A stretch of 64,000 bases of DNA, from the NCBI RefSeq assembly GCF_026967795.1, contig NZ_JAPVBH010000007.1, positions 186,001 to 250,000 of the forward strand. Direction: 5' to 3'. Source of the DNA: Modestobacter sp. VKM Ac-2986. Lineage in GTDB: Bacteria; Actinomycetota; Actinomycetes; Mycobacteriales; Geodermatophilaceae. The first letter of the stretch is position 1. The number at the start of each line of letters is the position of its first letter. Positions 47,749-58,590 of this stretch are shown here, in pieces. The position numbers were made by a program, and so were the translations under genes. The notes beneath the pieces are model-generated. The model had not been told where the DNA came from, did not search any database, and was given only the letters and a program-made list of their open reading frames with translations.

Positions 47749-47766
47749 GAGGTGGACCGGGTCGGG

Positions 47767-49521
47767 TCAGTCGAGCAGCGGCACACCGTTGCGGACGAGC
47801 TGCCAGTTCTCGGTGTAGAAGTCGGCCGGGTCGATGACGCCGCGCTCCTGCGCCCACTCGATGAGCAGCTGGCGGATCTCCAACTGCTCGTTGTAGACGA
47901 CCGGCGCGGTGGAGATGGCGGGGAAGCCCCCGCCGCCCGAGCGCCGGTAGTTGTTCACCGCGACGACGAACCGGTCGTCGTCGGCCACGGGCACGCCGGC
48001 GATCTCGAGCCGGGTGACCCGGGAGCCCACGGGCCGGGACACGTCCAGGTCGTAGTCGACGCCGGAGAGCACGTCGTAGTTGTAGTCCGGGGTCCCGTTG
48101 GCGTTGGTGATCGTCCCGGGGTCGACGGCGCCGGTGGCCGGCACCTGGGTGAAGTAGCCCGCTGACCTCTCCAGGTAGGCGCGCACCTGCGCGCCACTGA
48201 GCTCGACGGCCTCGAGGGTGTTGTCGAAGACGTACAGCCCGGCGATGTCGCGGATGGTGACGTCCCCCTGCGGGAAGACCGCCTCGCGGCTGAACGGTGC
48301 GGCGATGGACAGCACCGGCAGGTCGGCCCGGTCGGTGCCGGCGAGCGCGGCGTCGACGGTCTCGGTCTGCACCTGCTGGATGAAGTCGAGGATCGGGGTG
48401 TCCTCGTATCGGCTGGTCAGCGTGGTCAGCTGCTCGGTGGAGGTCGCGACGACCTGGTTGACGTAGTCGACGGTCTCCTGGTGCGCGTCGGCGACGACCT
48501 CGAGGACCTCCGGGTCCTCCGGGAAGTCCTTCGTGCGCAGCGCGGTCGCGGTGGCCGAGGTGACGTCCCACTGACCGCGGGTCTTGGTCAGCGAGAAGTC
48601 GACCTGGCTGACGGTGGCACCCCAGCGGTACGGCTGGGTGAGCAGCACGTCCTCACCGGTGACCTCGTTGGTGACGACCTGCGAGGGTCGGTCGAGGTGC
48701 GTGTGGCCGACGACCATCGCGTCGATGCCGGGCACGGTGCGGGCGATGACGTCGGTGGGGTTCTCGGTCGGGACGGTGTCGGACGCGTAGGACGACGTCC
48801 CGCCGACGCCGGCGTGGGAGAGGACGACGACGACGTCGGCCTGCGCGTCGACGATCGGCACCCACCTCGCCGCGGTCTCGACCATGTCGCGGAACTCGAC
48901 CCGGCCCTCGACGTTGCCCTTGTCCCAGATCGCGGAGCCCGGGGTGGTGAGGCCGAGGATGCCGACGGTGACCGGCTTGCTGCCGGGCACGTGCATCTGC
49001 TGGAGGGTGTAGGGCCGCAGGTACGGCTCACCCGTCGCCGCGTCGACGACGTTGGCGCCGAGGACCGGGTGGTCGACGTCGCCGACGTAGTCGGCCAGGG
49101 TGTCCAGCCCGTAGTTGAACTCGTGGTTGCCGACGACCTGGGCGTCGTAGCCGATCGCGTCGTAGGCCGCGGCCATCGGGTGCTCGCCCTCGCCGGACTG
49201 CTGGGCGGCGAGGTAGGTCAGCGGCGTGCCCTGCAGGAAGTCCCCGTTGTCGACGACGAAGACGCTGTCCTCGCCCTTCGCTGCGCGCACCGAGTCGATG
49301 GCCGAGGAGACCCGGGCCAGACCGGTGGTGTCGCCCGAGCGCTCGGTGTACGGGGCGTTGCGGAAGTAGTCCCAGTCCTGGACGCGGCCGTGCAGGTCGG
49401 TGGTGGCCAACATCGTCAGCTGCACCGGCTTCCCGCCCGGCGCGGCCGCGGCCGGTGCCGCCGAGCCGACGATCAGTGCCAGTGCCGCGACGCCGATGAC
49501 GCCGGTCGTCCTCGTGTGCAT
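47767..49521 (-). CDS. Secreted 5'-nucleotidase / metallophosphoesterase (UshA-like)
   Basis: The 584-residue protein has a Sec signal peptide (TGVIGVAALALIVGSAAPAA). The metallophosphoesterase domain has TTDLHGRVQDW, DNGDFLQGTPL, VGNHEFNYG, LSHAGVGG and GHTHLDRP. The C-terminal 5'-nucleotidase domain has the substrate-binding motif NNYRRSGGGGFPAIS. It should strip phosphate from extracellular nucleotides or 2',3'-cyclic nucleotides. The length and order match the UshA/YfkN family. There is no sortase or lipobox signal, so it is probably released. Start ATG. Confidence 0.92.
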   Translation of the reverse strand: MHTRTTGVIGVAALALIVGSAAPAAAAPGGKPVQLTMLATTDLHGRVQDWDYFRNAPYTERSGDTTGLARVSSAIDSVRAAKGEDSVFVVDNGDFLQGTPLTYLAAQQSGEGEHPMAAAYDAIGYDAQVVGNHEFNYGLDTLADYVGDVDHPVLGANVVDAATGEPYLRPYTLQQMHVPGSKPVTVGILGLTTPGSAIWDKGNVEGRVEFRDMVETAARWVPIVDAQADVVVVLSHAGVGGTSSYASDTVPTENPTDVIARTVPGIDAMVVGHTHLDRPSQVVTNEVTGEDVLLTQPYRWGATVSQVDFSLTKTRGQWDVTSATATALRTKDFPEDPEVLEVVADAHQETVDYVNQVVATSTEQLTTLTSRYEDTPILDFIQQVQTETVDAALAGTDRADLPVLSIAAPFSREAVFPQGDVTIRDIAGLYVFDNTLEAVELSGAQVRAYLERSAGYFTQVPATGAVDPGTITNANGTPDYNYDVLSGVDYDLDVSRPVGSRVTRLEIAGVPVADDDRFVVAVNNYRRSGGGGFPAISTAPVVYNEQLEIRQLLIEWAQERGVIDPADFYTENWQLVRNGVPLLD

Positions 49522-49623
49522 GTGTCCCCCAGCTCCTCAGCCGACCCCCGGTGGGCCGACTGTGCGGTTGCTGAGCCACGGTAACGAAGACCACCGACGA
49601 GGTGACGCGGCGTCACGAGGTGT

Positions 49624-50628
49624 TCACGAGCCGGCCGGCTGCTGGGACGTGGTGCGGCCGGGCTCGTGCTCCTCGTCGAGAGCAGCGCGGCCACGGCCGC
49701 CGTCCTTGGCCGCGTAGAGGGCGCGGTCGGCCCGACGCATGAGCTGCGACCCGGTCTCCCCCGCCCGGTGCTCGGCCACGCCGCAGGACAGCCCGACACC
49801 GGGGTGCAGCGCGCTGACCCGGCGCACCAGAACCAGGGCCTCGTCGCCGCCCACACCGGGCAGCAGCAGCGAGAACTCGTCGCCACCGTGCCGGGCGAGG
49901 ACGGCGTCGGCGGGCAGCTCGGCGCGCCAGACGTCGGCGACCGTGCAGAGCATGCGGTCCCCGGCCTGGTGCCCGGCGGTGTCGTTGATCTGCTTGAAGT
50001 GGTCCAGGTCCAGCAGCGCGGCGGACAGCTGGCCGCCGGTGCGGGCCACGCCGGTCATCAGCTCGTCGAGCGCCTCGTCGAAGCCGAGCCGGTTGTGCAG
50101 CCCGGTCAGCGGGTCACGGCTGGCGCCGGAGGCGCGGAGGACCAGCGCACGGGCCACGTAGGCCAGGGCGAAGACGATGACGTCCACGCCCAGGGCGGTG
50201 CGCGGGTCGACGTCGTCGCGGGCGAACAGTGCCGCGGTCACCAGGGTGAGGGCCACGGCCAGGTGCGTGACGGCCAGCGGGAGCTGGAAGAAGTAGCACG
50301 CATCGACCGAGACGAGGGTGATCAGCGCGGCGGCGAGGATGGCGGTCGGGCCGTCCGGTGCCGCGAGCACGGCGATGCTGATGAGCCCGGCCGCCAGCGC
50401 GACGGGCAGGTGGAAGAGGTCGCGGGGCCAGCGTGGTCCGAACCAGCCGACGACAGCAGCGGCGAGGAGCGCGGTGATGGCCAGTGCGAAGAGGACGGCT
50501 CGCCCGGCGCCGTCCGCCGCGCCCGAGGCGCCGAGCAGACCGGCGACCCCGCCGGCCAGGTAGAAGACGCTGAGGACGTTCGCCATGACGCGCGGGGACG
50601 CGACCGCAGGCGCCACCGTCTTGTCCAC
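49624..50628 (-). CDS. Membrane diguanylate cyclase (GGDEF only)
   Basis: The 334-residue protein is the third member of the paralogous set, starting VAPAVASPRVMANVLSVFYL. It has the same six-helix membrane part and an intact GGDEF at 248-252, but it ends after the GGDEF domain with an acidic tail (EEHEPGRTTSQQPAGS) and lacks EAL. The activity should be synthesis of cyclic di-GMP. GTG start at 50628, chosen by the shared opening motif. The longer frame to 50784 has no family support. Confidence 0.92.
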   Translation of the reverse strand: MDKTVAPAVASPRVMANVLSVFYLAGGVAGLLGASGAADGAGRAVLFALAITALLAAAVVGWFGPRWPRDLFHLPVALAAGLISIAVLAAPDGPTAILAAALITLVSVDACYFFQLPLAVTHLAVALTLVTAALFARDDVDPRTALGVDVIVFALAYVARALVLRASGASRDPLTGLHNRLGFDEALDELMTGVARTGGQLSAALLDLDHFKQINDTAGHQAGDRMLCTVADVWRAELPADAVLARHGGDEFSLLLPGVGGDEALVLVRRVSALHPGVGLSCGVAEHRAGETGSQLMRRADRALYAAKDGGRGRAALDEEHEPGRTTSQQPAGS

Positions 50629-50790
50629 GGGACGATCATCGGCCCGCGGGCCCGGCTGCCACAGATCCGAGACCCGACAGTCGCACCAGCGCCACTCTTC
50701 TGAGGGACCGGTCACCGACCGTGGGCGGCGCCGACCGCTGACCTCGCTGGACGAGGCCCATCCGGATGTGGCGCACAGCACCACGCCTCC

Positions 50791-50818
50791 GCGTCCCGGG
50801 CGGCTCCGCCCGGGACGC
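50791..50818 (-). terminator. Terminator after the HNH-Excalibur gene
   Basis: GCGTCCCGGGCGG (50791-50803) and CCGCCCGGGACGC (50806-50818) form a 12-13 bp stem directly after the stop at 50826. Confidence 0.8.
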
Positions 50819-50825
50819 TCGGCCG

Positions 50826-52655
<1,830 letters not shown>

Positions 52656-52821
52656 GCCGGGCCCCCGTTGGTCGAGCTGCGAACCGGCCCATCGTGTGCC
52701 GGTCCACGTCGTCGACCTGCGAGGACATGCGGGGCGGGCTGCACCGTGAAGTCATCCGCCCCACGCGCCCCCGCGGCACCACCGGGCGACGACCACAAGC
52801 CCTCGCCCGGCGGCGCTCGCG

Positions 52822-54318
52822 TCAGACCATCGGCGTCCGCGCCGGCTCGGCGGCCTCGTCGTCCGTCGTGCTGTGCAGGCCGCCGGTCATCGCGTACTCC
52901 TCCTCCGGGCTGAGCACGAGCCGGTGCCGGCCGAAGAGCGCGAAGCCGATCAGCCCGAGCACGAAGACGACGAGGATCGCGACGATCGCCGGGCGGTAGT
53001 CCTCGTTGGTCATGACCCCGATGAAGATCAGCGTCGCGATGACCCCGGCGAACACCGCACCCGGGACGCCGACCGGGCTCTTGTACGGGCGGTCGGCGGC
53101 GGGGAACTTCCGGCGCAGGAGGACGTAGCTGACCATCTGCAGCACGTAGGCGATGACCGCGCCCCAGACGGCGATGTTGAGCACGATGCTCCCCGCGGCG
53201 TCCCCGCCGAACTGGACGGCGAGCAGGGCGACGAAGCCGATGACCGCGCCGACGAGCAGGGCCGCCCACGGGGTCTTGCGGGTGCCGGTGACCGACAGCG
53301 CCTTCGGGTAGTAGCCGGCGCGGGAGAGCGAGTAGATATTGCGGCCGTAGGCGTACATGATTCCCTGCAGCGACGCGAGCAGCCCGATCAGCGCAAACGC
53401 GGACAGGACGGCCGCGACGTCGCTGTTGGGCAGGATCGCGCGGAACCCGTCGAGCAGCGGCTCCCCCGACTCCCCGATCGCGGCGGACCCGGTGACGGCG
53501 GGGTTGAGGACGACGACGACCGCGCCGGACGCGATGAGCGTGAGCATCCCGCGCATGCCGGCCTTGGGGATGTCGCGGGCCGGGGTGTGCGCCTCCTCGG
53601 CGGTGAGCGGCAGCTCCTCGATGCCGAGGAACAGCCACATCGCGAACGGCAGGGCCAGCACGACCTGCCACCAGCCGAACGGCAGGAACGTCGAGTTGCC
53701 CGGCTCGGGCTCGATGTCGAAGAGGCTGCCGAAGTCCAGCGCCCCGGAGAACAGCGCCATGACGCCGAAGACGGCGATCACGCCGAGGGACAGGACGGCG
53801 ACGACGGTGGCGACCTTGAACGACAGCTCGGCGCCGGAGACGTTCACCGCCAGGAAGACGGCGTAGAGGATGACCCACCAGATCCAGGCGGGCATCGACA
53901 GCCCGAACAGCTCGTCGGTGATGGCGTCGGCGTAAGTGGCGGAGAAGTAGACGACGACGCCGGTGGTGGCGACGTACTCGATGGTCTCGGCCAGGCCGGT
54001 GATGAAGCCGCCCCACGGCCCCATCGCGGCGCGGGCGAAGGAGTAGGCACCGCCGGTGTGCGGCATCGCGGCCGACATCTCGCTGATGCTGGCGATCATC
54101 GCCAGGTACATCGCGGTGACGATGACGCAGGCGACCGCGAACCCGCCCCACCCCGCACCGGCGATGCCGTAGTTCCAGCCGGAGAAGTCACCGGAGATGA
54201 CGGCGGCGACGCCCATCCCCCACAGTCCCCAGAACCCGGCGGTGCGGCTGAGGCCCCGCTTCTCGAAGTAGCCGTCGTCGGCAGCGGCGTAGGTGACGCC
54301 GCTCCTGGCACTGGTCAT
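52822..54318 (-). CDS. eat: Ethanolamine permease-type APC transporter
   Basis: The 498-residue protein is of the amino acid-polyamine-organocation superfamily with 12 predicted helices. The N-terminal stretch YFEKRGLSRTAGFWGLWGMG and AAVISGDFSGWNYGIAGAGW, with EMSAAMPHTGGAYSFARAAM, closely matches ethanolamine permeases (TIGR00908-like). The C-terminal cytoplasmic tail is acidic. No ethanolamine ammonia-lyase genes are in the window, so the substrate could also be another small amine. GTG or ATG at 54318. Confidence 0.87.
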   Translation of the reverse strand: MTSARSGVTYAAADDGYFEKRGLSRTAGFWGLWGMGVAAVISGDFSGWNYGIAGAGWGGFAVACVIVTAMYLAMIASISEMSAAMPHTGGAYSFARAAMGPWGGFITGLAETIEYVATTGVVVYFSATYADAITDELFGLSMPAWIWWVILYAVFLAVNVSGAELSFKVATVVAVLSLGVIAVFGVMALFSGALDFGSLFDIEPEPGNSTFLPFGWWQVVLALPFAMWLFLGIEELPLTAEEAHTPARDIPKAGMRGMLTLIASGAVVVVLNPAVTGSAAIGESGEPLLDGFRAILPNSDVAAVLSAFALIGLLASLQGIMYAYGRNIYSLSRAGYYPKALSVTGTRKTPWAALLVGAVIGFVALLAVQFGGDAAGSIVLNIAVWGAVIAYVLQMVSYVLLRRKFPAADRPYKSPVGVPGAVFAGVIATLIFIGVMTNEDYRPAIVAILVVFVLGLIGFALFGRHRLVLSPEEEYAMTGGLHSTTDDEAAEPARTPMV

Positions 54319-54642
54319 GGCGCTCTCCCTGGTCAGCGACTCGTGGCCGCGGACGCTAGGGATGCGCCGTCCTGCTCGGGTGTCAGCTGTGCGACGCCGG
54401 TGGAACGTCTCCGTGTCGGGCGATGCACGCCACGATCCGCCGGGTTGCGGCGCGATCCTCCGGCGTCGAGGGCGCGTGGACGGCTCCTCCTGGCTCCCTG
54501 AGGATCACGGCGCTCGTACCCGACCAACCGCGCGACGTCAGGGCGGATGAGGGCGACGCGGTAGATCAGCTCAGCCGTCGTGCCTGGTTGTGGTGCCCGC
54601 CCACCGATGCGGTGTGCGCGTCCACCCGCCGCCGTCCCCCGC
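54319..54642. other. Intergenic region upstream of the permease
   Basis: These 324 bases lie between two minus-strand genes, upstream of the permease and downstream of the zinc-ribbon gene. Open frames exist in all directions but none has a ribosome site or recognisable family, so I treat it as noncoding (promoter of the permease). No strong hairpin was noticed. Confidence 0.4.
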
Positions 54643-55266
54643 TCATCGACCGAGACCGTGATGCCGCTCCGCGCAGTCGACGCACACCCCGCGGTACCCG
54701 GCGAACTCCTCGGGCGGGTGCGGCTCCCGGCAGACGGGGCACCAGCGGAAGGAGCGCCGGCGAGCACGGGCGATCTCGTCGGCTGCCTGCGCCAGCCACT
54801 CCGGGGCACACAGCAGGTCGTCCCGGCTGAACACGCGGCCCGCGTCCTCGGCGTCGAGGAGCCCACCTGCGGGGACCGCGCCGAGCACGACCATCCCGCC
54901 CCCGACCCCGAGCGCGACCTGAGCGGGGCGTCCGCTGACGAACCAGGTCAGCCCGCTGTGCGCCTCGTCCGCTCGCCGCCAGCCCGTGCCCACCGCTCGG
55001 ACGACGTCCTCGTACTGGACACCGACGAGGTCGGCGAGCTCCTGCTCGTCGGTGGTCGGGTCGTCGGGAGACCCCCACTCGTGCGCACAGGCCCGGCAAC
55101 GGAACTCCGCCTGGCCTTCCACCACCACGCACCCACTGAGCACGACCAGTCCGCGCTCAGCGGCCCGGACCAGCTCGGGGTCCGGCATGCCAGGGACGAA
55201 GCGGACGGCGTCCTCCACCCCACACGCCGGACACACCTGTCCGCGGACCACCCCGATCTCGCCCAC
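54643..55266 (-). CDS. Two-zinc-ribbon protein, hypothetical
   Basis: The 207-residue protein has one zinc ribbon at the N-terminus (CPACG...CRACAHEWG) and another at the C-terminus (WCPVCREPHPPEEF...CVDCAERHHG). The central part includes VGVQYEDVVRAVGTGWRRAD and GLTWFVSGRPAQVALGVG, a small alpha/beta domain I cannot name. GTG at 55266 follows AGGAGG by 5 bases. The role is unknown; double ribbons suggest nucleic-acid binding or a protein-protein scaffold. Confidence 0.75.
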   Translation of the reverse strand: MGEIGVVRGQVCPACGVEDAVRFVPGMPDPELVRAAERGLVVLSGCVVVEGQAEFRCRACAHEWGSPDDPTTDEQELADLVGVQYEDVVRAVGTGWRRADEAHSGLTWFVSGRPAQVALGVGGGMVVLGAVPAGGLLDAEDAGRVFSRDDLLCAPEWLAQAADEIARARRRSFRWCPVCREPHPPEEFAGYRGVCVDCAERHHGLGR

Positions 55267-55404
55267 CCGTACCTCCTGCTGAGACCGCCCCCGTGACCGT
55301 GCGCCGCGACGCTGCCACGGGGGTCCGACAGTCCCGGCCACGCGGCGACGCCGGTCGGACTGTGGTCGTACCGGCCACGCCGTCCCGTCCGGCGCGCCCG
55401 CGGC

Positions 55405-56277
55405 TCAGCCGGCGATGCGCTGCACGATGCGCCGGGTCGTCGCCCGCCCCTCCGGTGTCGGCGTCAGCGGGTAGACGTGGACGGCGCCCTCGCAGACCTC
55501 CGCGTGCCCGAGGACGCCGGCCGCCCTGGCCCGCTCGATGAGCAGCTGACCGTCGGGCAGGCCGATCTCGTGCGTGCCGACGTACACGTCGATCGGCGCG
55601 AGCCCGGCCAGCTCCCCGTTGCCCGGGCTGAGCCGCGGCTGCGTCGGGTCGCCACCACCGGCCCAGGCCTCCCCCGCGACCCGCAGCCCCACGCTGGACA
55701 GCCACGGGTCGTGGGCCTCGACGGCCGGGAGGTCGGGGTGGCCGAGCGTCAGGTCCAACCACGGGGACAGCAGCACGATGCGCGTGGGTTGCGGCAGGCG
55801 GGCGTCGGGCAGCGTCTGCGCCAGGCCGAGCGCGAGCCCACCACCGGCGGAGTCACCGGCGATCGTCACGTCGTCCGCGTCGTCTAGCAGTTGGCGGTGG
55901 ACCTCGGTGACGAACGGATACGCGTCCCGGTGGGTGTGCTGCGGGGCGAGCCCGTAGTGCGGCACCTCGACGCGGACGCCGGCGTCGGCGAGCGCGCCGA
56001 TGAGCGACCAGTGCTGCGGGGCGATGGCGCTGACGTAGGAGCCGCCGTGCACGTAGAGGACGGCGCGCTGCGGCGTCCGCCCGCGCGGCAGGACTGTGTG
56101 CACCTCGAAGCCGTCGACGTCGCGGGTGCGGACGTCGTGCCGTTCCGCCAGCCGGGCCGGCGGCTCGGTGCTGCCCTTCGGGGCGGCGAGCCGCTTGCGG
56201 GCCCGGACGACGGTGGCCATCCGCGGCTTGAAGGCCAGCCGCATGGCGACCTCGAGCGCACGCATCTGCAGGCTCAT
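55405..56277 (-). CDS. HSL-family alpha/beta hydrolase (esterase)
   Basis: The 290-residue protein has the HSL family oxyanion motif YVHGGSY, the nucleophile elbow GDSAGGG and the late histidine region GAVHVYPLTP, with LLSPWLDLTL typical of group IV esterases. The likely substrates are small acyl esters; it could also act on lactones. It overlaps the upstream VOC gene stop by 4 bases (ATGA), suggesting coupled expression. No signal peptide. Confidence 0.9.
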   Translation of the reverse strand: MSLQMRALEVAMRLAFKPRMATVVRARKRLAAPKGSTEPPARLAERHDVRTRDVDGFEVHTVLPRGRTPQRAVLYVHGGSYVSAIAPQHWSLIGALADAGVRVEVPHYGLAPQHTHRDAYPFVTEVHRQLLDDADDVTIAGDSAGGGLALGLAQTLPDARLPQPTRIVLLSPWLDLTLGHPDLPAVEAHDPWLSSVGLRVAGEAWAGGGDPTQPRLSPGNGELAGLAPIDVYVGTHEIGLPDGQLLIERARAAGVLGHAEVCEGAVHVYPLTPTPEGRATTRRIVQRIAG

Positions 56278-56708
56278 GCCGTCACGTCCTCGGCTCCGGC
56301 ACCGGACCTCCGCCACACCTGGCCCTGGGCCGCCGATCGGTCAGCAGGGATCTGCTGGTGCGCCCAGCCGTTGCCGTCGGGGTCCGACAGCGAGGCGTAG
56401 AGCACCCCGCCGCCGACGTCGACGACCTCGCTGACCTCGACGCCCCGGCCGACGAGCTCGGCGCGGGCCTGCTCGATGTCTGCGACGACGAGGTGCAGCC
56501 CACGGACCGGACCGGGCGGGACCACGTAGACCGGCAGCCCGGTGCCGAAGCCGACCGAGCAGGCCGAGCCGGGCGGTGTCAGCTGCACGAACCTGAACCC
56601 GTCGCCCGGACGCAGGTCGAGGTCGACGGTGAAGCCGAGCCCGTCGGCGTAGAAGGCCTTGGCCCGGTCGACGTCCGCCACGGGGATCGGCACGAGCTCG
56701 AGCCTCAT
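56274..56708 (-). CDS. VOC-family protein (glyoxalase/bleomycin-resistance fold)
   Basis: The 144-residue protein is of the VOC superfamily: RLELVPIPVADVDRAKAFYA, DGLGFTVDLDLRPG, FVQLTPPGSACSVGFGTG, HLVVADIEQARAELVGRGVE, LYASLSDPDGNGWAHQQIP. Typical of single-domain VOC proteins that bind a metal or small molecule. In operon with the esterase downstream. The ATG at 56708 is used; the ATG at 56723 adds five residues. Confidence 0.9.
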   Translation of the reverse strand: MRLELVPIPVADVDRAKAFYADGLGFTVDLDLRPGDGFRFVQLTPPGSACSVGFGTGLPVYVVPPGPVRGLHLVVADIEQARAELVGRGVEVSEVVDVGGGVLYASLSDPDGNGWAHQQIPADRSAAQGQVWRRSGAGAEDVTA

Positions 56709-56900
56709 GTCCACCCGCCGCACCCTGCCACGTCACCGGCCTCGGGTGACCACCCGCGGATCGGCCGAACACCTGGATCCCACTGGTGCCCCACCTCCCT
56801 CGATCGGATACATCACGCCGATTCGGCTCAAGACGGACGATCGAGGTTCGATACCTACCGGGATGCCGGCGTCAGCTCGGCCCGTGACCGTAGGAGCACG

Positions 56901-57824
56901 ATGTCCCACCCGTACCAGCCCCAGACGACCCCGCCGATCCCCGGCGGCCAGCCCGCCTACGGCCCTCCCCCCGGTCAGTACTCGAACGAGATGCCGCCCG
57001 CGGGCTACCCGCAGTACGGGGCCCAGCCGCCCGCGCCGCGCAAGGGCTCCGGGCTCGCCGTCGCGTCGCTGGTGCTCGGCATCCTCGCGCTGGTCCTGTG
57101 CTGGGTGCCCATCATCAACAACGTCGCCGCGGTCCTCGCCGTCGTCGGGCTCGGCCTGGGCATCCCTGCGCTGATCTCCGCCCGCCGGGGCAAGCGGACC
57201 GGCTTCGGCCTCGCGCTGTCCGGCGTCATCCTCTCGGTCGTCGCGATCGTCGGGGTCCTGGTCACGCAGGCCCTGTACAGCTCCGTGATCGACGAGGTCA
57301 CCGACGAGCTCAACTCGTCCATGGGGTCGACCCCGAACGCCCTCGCCCCGGAGGTCGCGCCGGTCGAGGCGCCGGTCGCCGAGGAGGCGGACGCGCCTGC
57401 GGCCACCGACGCGGTCCTGCCCCTCGGGCAGACCGGTGAGCTGGGCGAGTACACGGTGACCGTGGACTCGGTCACGCAGGACGCGAACGACGTCATCGCT
57501 GGCGAGAACTCGTTCAACGAGCCGCCGACCGGCCAGTACGTCCTCGTCGACCTCACCGTCACCTACAACGGGACCGATGAGGGCGACCCGTGGCTCGACC
57601 TCTCGACCAACTTCGTCGGGACCGACGCGCGCAAGTACGACACCACCAGCTGCATGGCGGTGGTCCCGAACGAGGCGTCCAGCGTCCCGACCCTGCTCGC
57701 CGGCGGCACGGCGTCCTACCAGGTCTGCATGGACCTGCCGCCGGCCGCGATCGCCGGTGGCCAGGTCGAGGTATCGGAGAGCTTCTCCTTCGACGACACC
57801 GCCCTGGTCTGGGCTATCCAGTAG
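56901..57824 (+). CDS. DUF4190/DUF4352-type membrane protein
   Basis: The 307-residue protein has a Pro/Gly/Tyr-rich cytoplasmic head (QPQTTPPIPGGQPAYGPPPG). Two membrane helices of the DUF4190 type follow (GLAVASLVLGILALVLCWVP, LALSGVILSVVAIVGVLVTQ), then an extracytoplasmic domain resembling DUF4352 immunoglobulin-like folds (GQTGELGEYTVTVDSVTQDA, GQYVLVDLTVTYNGTDEGDP). Such proteins are widespread wall-exposed proteins in Actinobacteria with unknown function. The ATG at 56901 follows TAGGAG by 4 bases. Confidence 0.88.
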   Translation: MSHPYQPQTTPPIPGGQPAYGPPPGQYSNEMPPAGYPQYGAQPPAPRKGSGLAVASLVLGILALVLCWVPIINNVAAVLAVVGLGLGIPALISARRGKRTGFGLALSGVILSVVAIVGVLVTQALYSSVIDEVTDELNSSMGSTPNALAPEVAPVEAPVAEEADAPAATDAVLPLGQTGELGEYTVTVDSVTQDANDVIAGENSFNEPPTGQYVLVDLTVTYNGTDEGDPWLDLSTNFVGTDARKYDTTSCMAVVPNEASSVPTLLAGGTASYQVCMDLPPAAIAGGQVEVSESFSFDDTALVWAIQ

Positions 57825-57837
57825 GTCCCGCTCATCC

Positions 57838-57870
57838 AGCGGCCCGTGTCCCCCTGGGACACGGGCCGCT
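57838..57870. terminator. Terminator after the DUF4352-type gene
   Basis: A perfect 15-bp stem (57838-57852 with 57856-57870) with a 3-base loop lies between convergent genes. Confidence 0.85.
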
Positions 57871-57923
57871 GTGCTGTCCAGACCCTGCCGCCGGATCGTG
57901 CCCTCGTCATGAGTTGGGCAGCC

Positions 57924-58496
57924 TCAGGGACGAGGTGTCCGATCCCGGTCGTCGACACCGCAGAGCGCCCAGAAGTGGCTCCGCCGCGCTCCGTGCTGCC
58001 CCTCACCCGGGACCCGGCTGAGCGCGCGGTCGAGGCGGGACCACAGTGCCGGGTCCGCCAGCAGCCGCGGCAGGTCCTCGACCCCCAGGACGCCGTGCGT
58101 GACGAGGGTCCGCGCGAAGCGCAGTGCGGCGTCCGCCTTGGTCACGCCGCCGCGGGTCGACGTCCGCTGCCTGTTCTGCGCAGCAGCTTCCAGCGCCTGC
58201 TCGTCCGGGAAGCGGGTGAGCAGGCGCGGCAGCGGGTGGCTGTCGGCCTCAGGCCGGGAGTCCGCGAGCAGCGGCCCCGTCGCAGCCGACGTCAGGACCC
58301 GGTGCACCAGCGGTACGACGACCCTGTCGTGGTCGGCGCCCACGCTCCACACGGCGTCGAGGACGCAGGCGGACAGGCTGGTCCACCGCTCGACCGGCGT
58401 CGGGACCGGCGGCCGCTCGGTGTCGGCGATGCGCCGGACGTGGTCCGGTTCAGCCTCGACGTCGTCGTCGAAGAGTGACGGTGGCACAGGCTCCAC
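57924..58496 (-). CDS. Hypothetical protein, possible HhH-GPD-like tail
   Basis: The 190-residue protein is mainly helical: LSACVLDAVWSVGADHDRVV, HPLPRLLTRFPDEQALEAAA, KADAALRFARTLVTHGVLGV. The C-terminal stretch ALSRVPGEGQHGARRSHFWA and LCGVDDRDRTPRP recalls the helix-hairpin-helix and following aspartate of DNA glycosylase-like (HhH-GPD) proteins, though the match is weak and the catalytic lysine is not obvious. GTG at 58496 is preceded by GGGAGGG; GTG at 58487 is also possible. Function not assignable. Confidence 0.6.
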   Translation of the reverse strand: MEPVPPSLFDDDVEAEPDHVRRIADTERPPVPTPVERWTSLSACVLDAVWSVGADHDRVVVPLVHRVLTSAATGPLLADSRPEADSHPLPRLLTRFPDEQALEAAAQNRQRTSTRGGVTKADAALRFARTLVTHGVLGVEDLPRLLADPALWSRLDRALSRVPGEGQHGARRSHFWALCGVDDRDRTPRP

Positions 58497-58590
58497 GCGC
58501 GCTTCCCTCCCTCGGCGTCGCCGGTTCGGGCGATCCGGCCCAGCCTGCCAAACGAGCCGGCGGGTCCGCGGCTGCCACACCCGTAGACCG

